From Dechloromonas hortensis (GTDB taxonomy: Bacteria; Pseudomonadota; Gammaproteobacteria; Burkholderiales; Rhodocyclaceae): 64,000 nt of DNA. The position numbers and the translations under genes are program-made. Under the pieces are notes generated by a model, which saw only the letters and a program-made list of their open reading frames with translations, was not told the DNA's origin and did not search any database. Positions 18,356-27,695 of the stretch are shown here, piece by piece (within the stretch, counting starts at the first letter, position 1; the number at the start of each line of letters is the position of its first letter). The stretch covers positions 62,001 to 126,000 of the forward strand of contig NZ_SSSQ01000008.1 in NCBI RefSeq assembly GCF_009469765.1, in the 5' to 3' direction.

Positions 18356-19261
18356 ATGTCCTTTCCCGCCCAAGTAAAGATAGTCGAAGTCGGCCCGCGC
18401 GACGGCCTGCAGAACGAGAAGCAGGTGGTCCCGACCGAAATCAAGATCGAACTGATCAACCGCCTGGCCGAAGCCGGCCTGCGCGTCATCGAAGCCACCT
18501 CCTTCGTCTCGCCGAAATGGGTGCCGCAGATGGGCGACAACACGGCGGTGATGCAAGGCATACGCAAGCACCCGGCGGCGGTGTACCCGGTTTTGACGCC
18601 CAATTTGCAGGGTTTCGACAGTGCCGTACAGGCTGGCGCCACGGAAGTCGCCATTTTTGGTGCCGCTTCCGAGTCATTTTCGCGCAAAAACATCAATTGC
18701 TCGATTGCCGAGAGCCTGAAACGCTTCGAACCGGTGGTTTCAGCCGCCAGTGCGCTGGAAATCAAGGTCCGCGGCTATGTGTCCTGCGTCGTCGGCTGCC
18801 CCTATGAAGGCGCCATCGCTCCCGAGCAGGCCGCCAGCGTCGCCAAAACCTTGTACGACATGGGCTGTTACGAAGTCTCGCTCGGCGACACCATCGGCGT
18901 CGGCAATCCGGCTTCGATCCAGCGCATGATCGAAGCCTGCGCCAAAGTGGTGCCGATCGAACGGCTGGCCGGTCATTATCACGACACCTACGGCATGGCG
19001 ATCGCCAACATCTACGCCTCGCTGCAGATGGGCATGGCGGTTTTCGACAGTTCGATCGCCGGCCTCGGCGGCTGCCCCTATGCCAAAGGCGCCTCCGGCA
19101 ACGTCGCGACCGAGGATGTCGTCTATTTATTGCAGGGCCTGGGCATTGAAACCGGCATCGATCTGGCTAAACTGGCAGCTATCGGTGACTGGATTTCCAG
19201 CACCATCAATCGTCCGAACGGCGCCAAGGCCGGCCGGGCTCTTTGCGCCAGGACCGAGTGA
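18356..19261 (+). CDS. liuE: Hydroxymethylglutaryl-CoA lyase LiuE
   Basis: This 301-aa TIM-barrel lyase splits HMG-CoA into acetoacetate and acetyl-CoA. It begins with [16 protein letters not shown], which carries the metal-binding Asp. It also has [23 protein letters not shown] (metal His), and [14 protein letters not shown], which includes the signature active-site Cys. The ATG at 18356 is preferred because the preceding codons are not conserved. The following frame starts with a GTG overlapping this stop. Confidence 0.95.
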   Translation: MSFPAQVKIVEVGPRDGLQNEKQVVPTEIKIELINRLAEAGLRVIEATSFVSPKWVPQMGDNTAVMQGIRKHPAAVYPVLTPNLQGFDSAVQAGATEVAIFGAASESFSRKNINCSIAESLKRFEPVVSAASALEIKVRGYVSCVVGCPYEGAIAPEQAASVAKTLYDMGCYEVSLGDTIGVGNPASIQRMIEACAKVVPIERLAGHYHDTYGMAIANIYASLQMGMAVFDSSIAGLGGCPYAKGASGNVATEDVVYLLQGLGIETGIDLAKLAAIGDWISSTINRPNGAKAGRALCARTE

Positions 19262-20247
19262 GCCTTTTTTCCGCTGTTGCCGAGTTACTAAAACCCGCCC
19301 CGCCCCTCGATCCGGCCCTGCTCAAGGCGCTCGATCGGGTGGCCGAACTGGTCGACCCGATGCTCAAGGCCGCCGGCGATTTCGAAAAACGCCTCGCCTT
19401 CCCGCTGCAGCATGCGCTCGGTTACTGCGATGGCCTGGTCGCCGGCCTGCCCGGCCCGATCGACATCAACCGCAAGTCCTTTGCCAACGATCCGCTGGTC
19501 CATGCGCTGTTCGCCACGGCCGACGATATCGACCAGATGCTCGGCCGCAGCCAGGCGGTACGCGACTTTCTCGCCGAACCGTCGTGCTGGGAATCCGATC
19601 ATTTCTATGCCATGTTCGCCGCTCGCCGCCAGCAGAAGAAACAACTGGGCATGGCGCGGATTGGTGATGTCATCCGCAGCGACGTGCCGCAGGAGGTGCT
19701 CTTCTTTTCCGACCACACGCTGGTCGAACCTTGCTGCCACCTTGAAACCACCCTAACTGGCCTGCGCAGCAAGGCGCTGGAAAGCCTGCTCCACACCTTT
19801 CACGCCCACGTTGCCGCATTGCGCCACGAACGCGAGGGCCTACGCGCCGATGTTTCGGTCGAGCGGGCACACCTGACCGTGCTGCGCGGCGCGACACCGG
19901 GCCACGAATACGAGGTGCGGACACGCCATCTTGACGATCTCGACGGCAAGTTGCGCGACAACGCCGAATCATTGATGCCGGAGCAACTGCTCGAAGCGTT
20001 GGCCGAATTCCTGCAGGCCCCCGAAACCGCCCTTCGGTTGTGCCCGGTCAGCATCACCGTGGACCGGCTCGGCGTGGTCAGCGAGCAGCCAAGCAATGAT
20101 CTCGGCCTGCAAACCCTCAACTTTCCGGAACTAACTGCCCGCGACAAGCGTCTGCATCTGGCCATGCTCGCCAGAATCAGCCGTGACGAAGCGCTCGAAG
20201 CCGTTGAAATGGTGCGCGATCAGCAACACCGTTTCATGCTCATCTAA
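19258..20247 (+). CDS. Conserved protein of unknown function, liu cluster
   Basis: A 329-aa soluble, mostly helical protein starts at a GTG that overlaps the liuE stop (GTGA). Features include an early segment with [15 protein letters not shown], a motif [18 protein letters not shown] near residue 150, a helical region with [14 protein letters not shown], and a C-terminal regular strand pair with [17 protein letters not shown] recognise no catalytic motif. Tight coupling to liuE suggests a role linked to the pathway or to its regulation. Confidence 0.78.
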   Translation: MSLFSAVAELLKPAPPLDPALLKALDRVAELVDPMLKAAGDFEKRLAFPLQHALGYCDGLVAGLPGPIDINRKSFANDPLVHALFATADDIDQMLGRSQAVRDFLAEPSCWESDHFYAMFAARRQQKKQLGMARIGDVIRSDVPQEVLFFSDHTLVEPCCHLETTLTGLRSKALESLLHTFHAHVAALRHEREGLRADVSVERAHLTVLRGATPGHEYEVRTRHLDDLDGKLRDNAESLMPEQLLEALAEFLQAPETALRLCPVSITVDRLGVVSEQPSNDLGLQTLNFPELTARDKRLHLAMLARISRDEALEAVEMVRDQQHRFMLI

Positions 20248-20451
20248 ATGCTCCAATCTCCCTGTATCAACATCTGCAAGATGGATGCGACAAGCGGCCT
20301 GTGCACCGGCTGTTTCCGCACCCTCGACGAAATCACCCTGTGGTCGCGGACCGACGATGCGACCCGGGCCGGCATTCTGGCCGCCGTCGCCCGGCGCCGA
20401 CTGGAGCAGCCCCCGACGGCCGGCGAAGTACGTGGCGATGGCAAGCGATAG
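20248..20451 (+). CDS. DUF1289 small cysteine protein
   Basis: This 67-aa protein has the DUF1289 pattern C-x3-C-x8-C-x2-C near the N terminus (SPCINICKMD, GLCTGCFRTLDEI), probably a metal-binding knuckle, followed by a short helix ending AAVARRRLE. It starts immediately after the preceding stop. The function of DUF1289 proteins is unknown to me; they are common beside metabolic operons in Proteobacteria. Confidence 0.85.
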   Translation: MLQSPCINICKMDATSGLCTGCFRTLDEITLWSRTDDATRAGILAAVARRRLEQPPTAGEVRGDGKR

Positions 20452-20455
20452 AACC

Positions 20456-20632
20456 ATGAATAACGAAGAAGACCTCTACCCCTGCGTCGGTATCTGCATG
20501 GCCGACCCCGACTCCGGTTACTGCCTGGGCTGCGGCCGCCCGCCGCTGGCCAGCCCGACCATCGTCGCCGAAATCAGCCAGCCGGTGGTCGCCCCCAGCC
20601 AGACCAGTACCGACCCGGACAGCCCGGCATGA
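20456..20632 (+). CDS. Second, divergent DUF1289-like small protein
   Basis: This 58-codon frame begins at an ATG four bases after the stop of the first DUF1289 gene. It repeats the same knuckle (YPCVGICMADPD, GYCLGCGRPP) but lacks the helix that follows in the first copy and instead ends in a low-complexity Ser/Pro/Thr tail. It overlaps the next gene by 4 bp (ATGA). Tandem duplication followed by divergence is the simplest origin. Confidence 0.68.
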   Translation: MNNEEDLYPCVGICMADPDSGYCLGCGRPPLASPTIVAEISQPVVAPSQTSTDPDSPA

Positions 20633-21546
20633 GCGTCCAGCTGCCCGAGTCGCTGCTTGTCCTCGAGCGCGGCTGGCTGTCGGCCAACAACGTGCTGTTT
20701 TTCGAGGGCGACACTGCGACACTGATCGACAGCGGCTATGTCTCGCACGCCGAGCAGACCGTCGCCCTGGTCGAACACGCGCTGGACGGTCGCCGCCTGA
20801 GCCGGCTGATCAATACCCACTCGCACTCCGATCACATCGGCGGCAACGCTGCCGTACAGGCCCGTTTCGGCTGCGAAGTCATCGTCCCGGCCGGCCTCCA
20901 TGCGGTGATTGCCGAATGGGACGAGGATGCGCTGCTGCTCTCGCCGCTCGGCCAGCAGGCGGCCCGCTTCCAGCACGACAGCCTGCTCGTCGCCGGCAGC
21001 GAACTGGAACTCGGCGGCCTCAACTGGCAGGCGCTGGCCGTACCCGGCCACGATATGGAAGCGCTGGCCTACTACAACCCGGAAAAACGCATCCTGATCT
21101 CCGGCGATGCGCTGTGGGAAAACGGCTTCGGCGTCATCTTCCCGGAACTGCTCGGCGAGGCCGATGGCCTGGCCAGCACGCGGGCGACGCTGGACATGCT
21201 GGCGCAACTGCCGATCGACATCGTCATTCCCGGCCACGGTCGCCCGTTTGCTGCGGTCGACGGTGCGCTGGAGCGGGCTTTCCGTCGCCTCGGCAATTTC
21301 GAGGCCAATATCGAACAACTCGCCTGGCACGCCATCAAGGTCATTGTCTCGTTTGCAATGCTGGAAAGGCGCCGCCTGCCGCAGGCCGATTTCCCAGCCT
21401 TCGTCCTCAGCCTGCCCTTCGCCGTCGACGTCAATGCCCGCTACCTGAGCCTGCCCGACGACAAGCTGAGCGAACGCCTCGAGCGCGAACTGCTGCTGGT
21501 CAACGCCTTGCGCCGCGAAGACGGCTGGCTGGTCGCCGGCGCCTGA
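20629..21546 (+). CDS. MBL-fold metallo-hydrolase
   Basis: This 305-aa metallo-beta-lactamase fold protein has THSHSDHIGGN as first metal motif, then VPGHDMEALAYY, ISGDALWENGFG and IVIPGHGRPF, giving the full set of metal ligands. A C-terminal helical region (about residues 215-300) may bind a partner or substrate. The ATG overlaps the preceding stop. It is the last gene of the long plus-strand cluster. The substrate is probably a thioester or lactone, but this cannot be fixed. Confidence 0.85.
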   Translation: MSVQLPESLLVLERGWLSANNVLFFEGDTATLIDSGYVSHAEQTVALVEHALDGRRLSRLINTHSHSDHIGGNAAVQARFGCEVIVPAGLHAVIAEWDEDALLLSPLGQQAARFQHDSLLVAGSELELGGLNWQALAVPGHDMEALAYYNPEKRILISGDALWENGFGVIFPELLGEADGLASTRATLDMLAQLPIDIVIPGHGRPFAAVDGALERAFRRLGNFEANIEQLAWHAIKVIVSFAMLERRRLPQADFPAFVLSLPFAVDVNARYLSLPDDKLSERLERELLLVNALRREDGWLVAGA

Positions 21547-21562
21547 GCCTGACTCAGGCTTT
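21541..21562. terminator. Weak hairpin between convergent genes
   Basis: GCCTGAG, loop CCTGA, CTCAGGC and then TTT lie at the convergent junction of the MBL gene and the amidohydrolase gene. The 7-bp stem includes the MBL stop codon. The short T-tract makes efficient termination uncertain. Confidence 0.4.
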
Positions 21563-22729
21563 GGGCAGCGCCTGCTGGATCAGCCTGACCCAGTAATTGA
21601 CGCCGAGGGTCAGCAACTCGTCGTTAAAATCGTAATGCGGGTTGTGCAGCGTGCAGCCGCCGGTACCCGGCCCGTTGCCAAGCCAGACGTAACAGCCCGG
21701 CTTTTCGCGCAGCATGTAGGCGAAGTCCTCCGCTCCCATCGAGGGCAGGATGTCGGTAAGCACTCGCTCACCTCCAAACACCGAACCAGCAACCTCGCGG
21801 CAGAAATTTGCCTCCGGAACACTGTTGACCGTCGGCGGGTAGCGATGGTCGAACTGGACGCTGATCTGCGCCCCGTTGGCGGCGGCAATGCCGCTGCACA
21901 GGCGCTCGATAGCGCGTTCGATATTGTCCTGCACCTCCGGCTTGAAGCTGCGGATGGTGCCGCGCAGCACGACCTCTTCCGGAATGATGTTCCAGGCTTC
22001 GCCGGCATGAAACTGGGTGACGCTGACCACGGCCGACTCGCAGGGATGCAGCGTCCGGCTGACCACGGTCTGCAGGGCCTGCACCAGTTGCGCCCCGGCG
22101 ACGATCGAGTCGACGCCCTGGTGCGGCATCGCGGCGTGGCAGCCATGACCGCGCACGAAGATCTCGAAGGCGCAGGTGCCGGCCATCACCGGCCCCGGCA
22201 TGACCATCATTTCGCCGACCGGGATGCCCGGCCAGTTGTGCAGGCCATAGACTGCTTCGACCGGGAAGCGCTCGAACAAGCCGTCCTCGATCATCACCGC
22301 CGCCCCGCCTTCCGATTCCTCGGCCGGCTGGAAGATGAAGACGGCCGTACCGTCGAAGTTGGGATGTTCGGCCAGATAGCGGGCCGCGCCGAGCAGCATC
22401 GCGGTATGGCCGTCGTGGCCGCAGGCGTGCATCTTGCCCTGATGCCGGGAGTGATGCGGGAATTCGTTCATTTCGGCCAGCGGCAGCGCGTCCATGTCGG
22501 CGCGCAGGCCGATCATGCGCGGCGACGAGCCGGCCCGCAGCACGCCGACGACGCCAGTCTTGGCGATGCCGCGATGAACCTCCAGGCCGTAACGCTCCAG
22601 TTCGCGCGCCACCAGTTCGGCCGTCCGGTTTTCGTCGAAAGCGAGCTCCGGATGGGCGTGGATATCGCGGCGCTGGGCCGTCAATTCGGCGAGAAAAGGC
22701 AGGTCAAGCAGGGGAAGGGTCGGGGGCAT
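21554..22729 (-). CDS. M20-family amidohydrolase (hippurate hydrolase/aminoacylase type)
   Basis: This 391-aa M20D metallopeptidase-like enzyme hydrolyses N-acyl amino acids. It has the metal and catalytic motifs [10 protein letters not shown] and [16 protein letters not shown], then [21 protein letters not shown], with Cys/His/Glu/Glu ligands as in hippuricase. It has a central dimerisation insert (residues about 180-290) and a C-terminal [11 protein letters not shown] motif. It is a single gene facing away from rapZ; the 70-bp gap between them should hold two promoters. Confidence 0.93.
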   Translation of the reverse strand: MPPTLPLLDLPFLAELTAQRRDIHAHPELAFDENRTAELVARELERYGLEVHRGIAKTGVVGVLRAGSSPRMIGLRADMDALPLAEMNEFPHHSRHQGKMHACGHDGHTAMLLGAARYLAEHPNFDGTAVFIFQPAEESEGGAAVMIEDGLFERFPVEAVYGLHNWPGIPVGEMMVMPGPVMAGTCAFEIFVRGHGCHAAMPHQGVDSIVAGAQLVQALQTVVSRTLHPCESAVVSVTQFHAGEAWNIIPEEVVLRGTIRSFKPEVQDNIERAIERLCSGIAAANGAQISVQFDHRYPPTVNSVPEANFCREVAGSVFGGERVLTDILPSMGAEDFAYMLREKPGCYVWLGNGPGTGGCTLHNPHYDFNDELLTLGVNYWVRLIQQALPKA

Positions 22730-22800
22730 GGTCGTCTCCTTGTTTATTTCTATTATGCCGAAGGTTGCGGCGCTGCGCCGCGTTCATTATGCTGCACTCC

Positions 22801-23646
22801 ATGGAACTCATTCTCATTAGCGGCCTCTCCGGCTCCGGTAAATCGGTCGCCCTCAACCTGCTCGAAGATGCCGGCTATTACTGCGTAGACAACCTGCCGG
22901 TCGTTATGTTGACGGTACTTGTCCGCATGCTGCAGGGCGAGAATACCGAGAAGGTGGCAGTCGCCATCGACGGCCGTTCCGGCCACGGCATCGAACTGCT
23001 GCCAGCCAAGCTGAAAACACTGTCCGACGAGGGCGTGCGGCATACCGTCCTGTTCCTCTACGCGCATACTGAAACGCTGCTCAAGCGCTATTCCGAGTCG
23101 CGCCGCCGGCATCCGCTGGCCACCCCGGATCAATCGCTGGAAGAGGCAATCCGCGCCGAACGCGCCCTGCTCGACCCGATCGCCGACCTCGGCCATCGCA
23201 TCGACACCAGCGGTCTGAAAGCCAATGCGCTACGCGAGTGGGTGCGTCAGTTCATCGAGGCCGAACCCGGCCAAGGGCTGACGCTGATGTTCGAATCCTT
23301 CGGCTTCAAACACGGCATTCCGCTCGATGCCGACCTCGTCTTCGATGTCCGCTGCCTGCCCAATCCGCACTACGACCCCGAACTGCGCGCACTGACCGGC
23401 AAGGACCAGGCGGTCGTCAACTTCCTCGAAAACGAAACGGAAGTCTGCCGCATGCGTGACGACATCGCCCACTTCGTCGACACCTGGCTGCCCTGCTACA
23501 TCCGCGACAACCGCAATTACCTGACGGTCGCCATCGGCTGCACCGGCGGCCAGCACCGTTCGGTGTATATCGCCGAATGGCTGAGCCGTGAATTTTCCAA
23601 GCGCGCCCGCGTGCTGGTCCGCCACCGGACACTGGCCGGCAGTTGA
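22801..23646 (+). CDS. rapZ: RapZ, RNase adapter/GlmZ-binding P-loop protein
   Basis: This 281-aa protein has the N-terminal P-loop GLSGSGKS (residues 8-15), the second nucleotide motif DGRSGHGIE and the C-terminal RapZ domain with [30 protein letters not shown]. In enterics RapZ presents sRNA GlmZ to RNase E to control GlmS; in other bacteria the partner RNA is less clear. The ATG at 22801 begins the conserved sequence; an in-frame extension of 12 codons is open but not conserved. Confidence 0.93.
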   Translation: MELILISGLSGSGKSVALNLLEDAGYYCVDNLPVVMLTVLVRMLQGENTEKVAVAIDGRSGHGIELLPAKLKTLSDEGVRHTVLFLYAHTETLLKRYSESRRRHPLATPDQSLEEAIRAERALLDPIADLGHRIDTSGLKANALREWVRQFIEAEPGQGLTLMFESFGFKHGIPLDADLVFDVRCLPNPHYDPELRALTGKDQAVVNFLENETEVCRMRDDIAHFVDTWLPCYIRDNRNYLTVAIGCTGGQHRSVYIAEWLSREFSKRARVLVRHRTLAGS

Positions 23647-23687
23647 GCGGCCCGAATTTCGGCATGCCTGCCCATTTTTGCTTAGCC

Positions 23688-23702
23688 CTGCGGTCGACCG
23701 GC
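23688..23702. repeat. Intergenic dispersed repeat, copy B
   Basis: CTGCGGTCGACCGGC, preceded by ATTTTTGCTTAGCC, lies between rapZ and the NusG-II gene. The preceding A/T block also matches the reverse complement of copy A (ATTTTTG...TTAGCCC), so the similarity extends beyond the palindrome. Confidence 0.5.
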
Positions 23703-23728
23703 CGCCAGCGGCAAAAATCAGGCCGACC

Positions 23729-24103
23729 ATGCACTGGCTGAGCCTGATCCGCCCCGGCGACTGGCTGATGATGCTGGCCGGGCTGGCCACCGTCGGCGGC
23801 AGCATCCCCATCTTCTGGCAAGGCGGCCTCGCCGACCGCGCCATCATTCGCCAGGAAGGCAAGGTCTTTGCCGAAGTCGATCTGCGCAGCCGCAAGCAAT
23901 TCGAGGTCGGCGGCCCGCTCGGCACGACGCTGATCGCCGTCGAACCCGGCCGCGCCCGCATCGTCTCCGACCCGGGGCCGCGCCAGTACTGCGTGCGCCA
24001 GGGCTGGCTGATGCGCCCGGGCGAGATCGCCATCTGCGCCCCGAACCGCGTCAGCCTGCAGATCGCCGGGCGGACCAAGGTCTATGACTCAATCAGTTAT
24101 TGA
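23729..24103 (+). CDS. NusG domain II-containing membrane-anchored protein
   Basis: A 124-aa protein has an N-terminal hydrophobic segment (residues about 11-30, DWLMMLAGLATVGGSIPIFW) and a small beta-rich NusG-II-type domain with RARIVSDPGPRQYCVRQG and PNRVSLQIAG. Such proteins are commonly encoded next to Gx-type transporters, as here; the next gene overlaps it by 20 bp. The function is not known, but an envelope role, perhaps in electron transfer or quinone-related assembly, is suggested by neighbours in other genomes. Confidence 0.8.
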   Translation: MHWLSLIRPGDWLMMLAGLATVGGSIPIFWQGGLADRAIIRQEGKVFAEVDLRSRKQFEVGGPLGTTLIAVEPGRARIVSDPGPRQYCVRQGWLMRPGEIAICAPNRVSLQIAGRTKVYDSISY

Positions 24104-24620
24104 ACTCGCTGTCACCGACCAGGACCGCCGCGTCGCCTGGCTGGCGACGGCAGCCGTCGCCCTGTCGCTGGTCGATGCCGCCATTCCCTCGCCGCTACCC
24201 GGCGTCAAGCCGGGCCTGGCCAATATCGTCACCCTGGTCGTCCTCACCCGCTACGGCTGGGGCACCGCGGTCTGGGTCAGCGGCCTGCGCGTGCTGGCCG
24301 GCAGCCTGCTACTCGGCTTCTTCCTCGCCCCCGGCTTTTTCCTGTCGCTGACCGGGACCACGCTCAGCCTGCTGACGCTCGGTCTGGCCCGCCATCTTCC
24401 GGCCCGCTGGTTCGGCCCGGTCAGCCTCTCCATCCTCGCCGCCTTCGCCCATATCGGCGGCCAGTTGTTGCTCGCCCGCGCCTGGCTGATTCCGCACGAC
24501 GGCGTCTTTTTGCTCACCCCGGTCTTCGCCGGCGCAGCCCTGGTCTTCGGCACCATCAACGGCCTGATCGCGGCTAAACTGCTGGCTGAACCTGAGCCTG
24601 CGGAAACGACCCATGTCTAA
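24084..24620 (+). CDS. Gx transporter family integral membrane protein
   Basis: This 178-aa integral membrane protein with about five helices resembles the Gx/heptaprenyl diphosphate synthase component I family. Typical sequence includes [20 protein letters not shown] and [13 protein letters not shown]. The fold is that of ECF-type S components, so a small-molecule uptake role is likely. It overlaps both the NusG-II gene and ubiX (8 bp), indicating one operon. Confidence 0.82.
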   Translation: MTQSVIELAVTDQDRRVAWLATAAVALSLVDAAIPSPLPGVKPGLANIVTLVVLTRYGWGTAVWVSGLRVLAGSLLLGFFLAPGFFLSLTGTTLSLLTLGLARHLPARWFGPVSLSILAAFAHIGGQLLLARAWLIPHDGVFLLTPVFAGAALVFGTINGLIAAKLLAEPEPAETTHV

Positions 24621-25221
24621 AACCATCTGCCTTGCGCTGACCGGTGCCTCCGGCATGCCCTACGGCCTGCGCCTGCTCGAATGCCTGCTCGCCGCCGGCT
24701 GCAAGGTGCAACTGCTCTATTCGCAGGCATCGCAGGTCGTCGCCCGCCAGGAAATGGATTTCGAACTGCCGTCGCGGCCGAGCGAGGCCAAGGCCGCGCT
24801 GCTCGCCCGCTATCCTGCGGTCGACAGCGAAAAACTGGCCGTTTTCGGCCGCGAGGAATGGTTCGCCCCGGTCGCCTCCGGCTCCAACCCACCCGATGCG
24901 ATGGTCGTCTGCCCCTGTTCGATGGGCACGCTGGCCGCCATCGCCCAGGGCCTGGCCGACAACCTGATCGAACGCGCCGCCGACGTCGTCCTCAAGGAAG
25001 GCCGCAAGCTGGTACTGGTTCCACGTGAAACGCCGTTCTCGGCCATCCACCTGGAAAACATGCTGCGCCTGTCGCGGGCCGGCGCCGTCATCCTGCCGCC
25101 CAGCCCGGGCTTCTACCATCATCCGCAAAGCGTCCAGGACATCGTCGATTTCGTCGTCGCCCGCGTCCTTGACCAGATCGGCGTGCCGCACACGCTGATG
25201 CAACGCTGGGGAGAAAACTGA
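24613..25221 (+). CDS. ubiX: UbiX flavin prenyltransferase
   Basis: This 202-aa homo-oligomeric flavoprotein prenylates FMN to make the prenyl-FMN cofactor needed by UbiD decarboxylases. It shows [16 protein letters not shown] at the N terminus, the S/C-rich [20 protein letters not shown], and [19 protein letters not shown], all typical of UbiX. At 202 aa the length is normal. With ubiV and ubiT at the window start it belongs to quinone metabolism. Confidence 0.95.
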   Translation: MSKTICLALTGASGMPYGLRLLECLLAAGCKVQLLYSQASQVVARQEMDFELPSRPSEAKAALLARYPAVDSEKLAVFGREEWFAPVASGSNPPDAMVVCPCSMGTLAAIAQGLADNLIERAADVVLKEGRKLVLVPRETPFSAIHLENMLRLSRAGAVILPPSPGFYHHPQSVQDIVDFVVARVLDQIGVPHTLMQRWGEN

Positions 25222-25853
25222 TGGGCTGGTTCGATTTCGCCCGCTCGCCGTCCGGCGGCAGCGTTGAAACCCTGCACGTTCCGCTGTTTCCACTGAATAC
25301 CGTGCTCTTCCCGGGCAGCATCCTACCGCTGAAGATATTCGAGCAGCGCTACCTCGACATGGCGGCGGCCTGCATGAAGGACAACACCCCCTTCGGCATC
25401 TGCCTGATCGCCAGCGGCAGCGAAGTGGGCGGCAGCGCCGAGCCGCACGCCGTCGGCACGCTGGCCAGCATCGGCAACTGGGAAATGGAGCAGCTCGGCA
25501 TCCTGATGATCTCGGCCGTCGGCAGCCGGCGCTTTCGCATCCTCGACAGCCACACCGGCCCCGGCGGCCTGCTCGAAGGCACAGTCGAACTGATCGCCGA
25601 AACCGGCCCCACCCCGCTGCCCCCCGAACGTGAGCGCTTGCTCCCGCTGCTGCGCCGTGTAGTCAATGACCTGGGCAGCGAACGAATACCCGAGCCACAT
25701 CGTTTCGATGAAGCCGAATGGGTCGGCTACCGGATCACCGAAGTGCTGCCGATCCAGAATCTCGCCAAGCAGAAGCTGCTCGAACTGGAAGACCCGATCG
25801 CCCGCCTGGAAATCCTCGAAAAGTACCTCGACCAGCGCAAACTGCTCGACTGA
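25221..25853 (+). CDS. LON substrate-binding domain protein
   Basis: This 210-aa protein consists of a stand-alone Lon N-terminal (substrate-binding) domain: VPLFPLNTVLFPGSILPLKIFEQRYLDMAAACM, then a helical C-terminal part with LPIQNLAKQKLLELEDPIARLEIL. It lacks ATPase and protease domains. Related proteins are widespread in Beta- and Gammaproteobacteria without a clear role. The ATG overlaps the ubiX stop by one base. Confidence 0.88.
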   Translation: MGWFDFARSPSGGSVETLHVPLFPLNTVLFPGSILPLKIFEQRYLDMAAACMKDNTPFGICLIASGSEVGGSAEPHAVGTLASIGNWEMEQLGILMISAVGSRRFRILDSHTGPGGLLEGTVELIAETGPTPLPPERERLLPLLRRVVNDLGSERIPEPHRFDEAEWVGYRITEVLPIQNLAKQKLLELEDPIARLEILEKYLDQRKLLD

Positions 25854-25867
25854 AACGCCAGCGCCGC

Positions 25868-25886
25868 AATGCCTGCGGTCGACCGC
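25868..25886. repeat. Intergenic dispersed repeat, copy C
   Basis: AATGCCTGCGGTCGACCGC, followed by TCAAAATCGCCGTTTTTC, lies between the LON-domain gene and the convergent TPR gene. The core GCGGTCGACCGC is a perfect palindrome and the flanking CAAAA/TTTT blocks resemble the other two copies. Confidence 0.5.
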
Positions 25887-25902
25887 TCAAAATCGCCGTT
25901 TT

Positions 25903-27483
25903 TCAGCCCCGCTCGTCGCGCCAAGCAGCCAGTGCGGCCGCCATTTCCGCTACCGGGGTCGCCCAATCGCCGCGCTGCGGCTGGCGAAACAAGCGGCTGC
26001 GCGGGTACCACGGCGTGTCGCTCCGCCCGAGCAACCAGCGCCAGTCGGTCTTCCAGGCCGGTAGCAAGATCCAGCACGGCACGCCGAGCGCTCCGGCCAG
26101 ATGGGCGACCGAACTATCAATGCTGATCAGCAGATCGAGCTGGCTGAGCAAGGCTGCCGTATCGGCAAAATCGCCGATCAGCGGCGCCAGATCGACTAAG
26201 GGCTGGGCGGCCGGCAGCGGCGGCAAGGCTGCGTCCGATTTCTGCAAACTGAAAAAGCGGACACCGCTGACCGCCCACAAGGGCGCCAGCACCTCCAGCC
26301 CCGGCAACGAGCGCTCGGCATCGTTGCTGTGCTTCGGATTGCCACGCCAGACCAGGCCGACCCGCAAGCCCGCTCCAGCCAGGCTGGGTGCAAAACGGGC
26401 CTGGCGCTGCGGCTCAGCGGCCAAATAGGGAATCGCCGCCGGCACCGTTTCCAGCCGGGTTCCGGCATGCAGCGGCAGGCTGAGCAGGAAAGTCCAGTAA
26501 TCGTGTTCGCTCAAACAGGGCTTGGCCTCGCTCAGGCTGAGCACGACATCCGGCCCGGCCAGCGTCTGCAGCAAGGCCTGCTGGCTCGGCCGGCAGACCA
26601 GCGTCACGCGCGCCGCCCCCTGCGCCTTCAACCAAGGCAAATAGCGGCAAAACTGCAGTTCATCGCCCAGGCCCTGCTCCGGCATCACGACAATCGTCTT
26701 GCCGGCCAGCGGCTCGCCCTGCCATTGCGGACAGCCCGGCGGCAAGGCGGCCGGCCCGCTCCCCGCCTCGGCATAAACCTGCTGGCGCCCTTCGTAGAGC
26801 GGCCAGCCTTCGGCAAACCGGCCCAGCGCCAGCAATAGCTGGCCGAGATTCATCCGACCCTGCAGATAATCCGGCTGCCAGCGCAGCGCCTCGCGAAAGG
26901 ACGCCTCGGCCTCGGCCATTCGCCCCTGATCGGTCAGCAACACGCCTAGATTCGAATGCGCTGTCGCAAATTCCGGCTGCAGGTGCAGCGCCGTCCGGTA
27001 AGCGGCCTCTGCCTCCGCCAGCAAACCCAGCCGGGCCAGCAAGCCGGCCAGATTGGAATGAATGGCGGCCGAATCAGGCGCCAGTTCAACAGCCCGCCGC
27101 AGATGCCGCTCCGCCTCGGCAAACCGCCCAAGGTTTTCCAGCAGCAGGCCGAGATTGGCGTGCAGGCTGGCCTCCTCCGGCAACAAGGCGAGCGCTTCAC
27201 GGTAGAGGGCTTCGGCCTCGACCGGCCGCTGCAGGCGTTCAAGGGCCAGGGCCAGACTGTTGCGGGCATCGGTTGCCTGCGGATCAAGTTCGATCAGCCG
27301 CTGCCAGCAGGTGGCCGCCAATTCGTCATCAGCCAGTTGCACAGCGCAGGTCGCGGCAATTTCGAGCAGCGCCGGATCATCGGCAAATAGCGTCAGCCCC
27401 ATCCGTGCCGCCGCCAGCGCCTCGGCCGGCGCCCCGCGGAGCAACTGCAACTCGGCATGCTGTAGGAACGGGTTATCCATCAT
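25903..27483 (-). CDS. TPR-repeat protein with heptosyltransferase-like C-terminal domain
   Basis: This 526-aa protein starts with about seven tetratricopeptide repeats (residues about 5-235, with repeated ANLGLLLENLGRFAEAE patterns). It continues with a glycosyltransferase-9-like domain (residues about 265-526) bearing EQGLGDELQFCRYLPWL and SIDSSVAHLAGALGVPCWILLP. Proteins of this type are thought to modify surface or flagellar proteins or glycans, with the TPR part binding the acceptor. It is a single gene. Confidence 0.85.
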   Translation of the reverse strand: MMDNPFLQHAELQLLRGAPAEALAAARMGLTLFADDPALLEIAATCAVQLADDELAATCWQRLIELDPQATDARNSLALALERLQRPVEAEALYREALALLPEEASLHANLGLLLENLGRFAEAERHLRRAVELAPDSAAIHSNLAGLLARLGLLAEAEAAYRTALHLQPEFATAHSNLGVLLTDQGRMAEAEASFREALRWQPDYLQGRMNLGQLLLALGRFAEGWPLYEGRQQVYAEAGSGPAALPPGCPQWQGEPLAGKTIVVMPEQGLGDELQFCRYLPWLKAQGAARVTLVCRPSQQALLQTLAGPDVVLSLSEAKPCLSEHDYWTFLLSLPLHAGTRLETVPAAIPYLAAEPQRQARFAPSLAGAGLRVGLVWRGNPKHSNDAERSLPGLEVLAPLWAVSGVRFFSLQKSDAALPPLPAAQPLVDLAPLIGDFADTAALLSQLDLLISIDSSVAHLAGALGVPCWILLPAWKTDWRWLLGRSDTPWYPRSRLFRQPQRGDWATPVAEMAAALAAWRDERG

Positions 27484-27583
27484 TCATCAACCAGCCAAAA
27501 CAGGGATCTGCATTCAGGTGCGCCACAAGCGATTCTGTCCTTATCTTCCCGGTTGACCTATAACAAAACCATGATGTCGCTAA

Positions 27584-27607
27584 GGCTTTAAAGCCTGAAG
27601 GCTTCAG
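27584..27607. promoter_or_regulatory. Two adjacent palindromes upstream of the amino-acid-binding protein gene
   Basis: GGCTTTAAAGCC (27584-27595) and CTGAAGGCTTCAG (27595-27607) share one base. They lie about 90 bp before the ATG of the binding protein and could be regulator sites or a small hairpin in the leader. Confidence 0.3.
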
Positions 27608-27695
27608 CCAGAGAAGCAGCCAGATGACAATCATTGAATGGCGAGGTCGCTATCTATTGGATCGCGGCCTCAGATCATTGAGCGCGGAGGATGAC

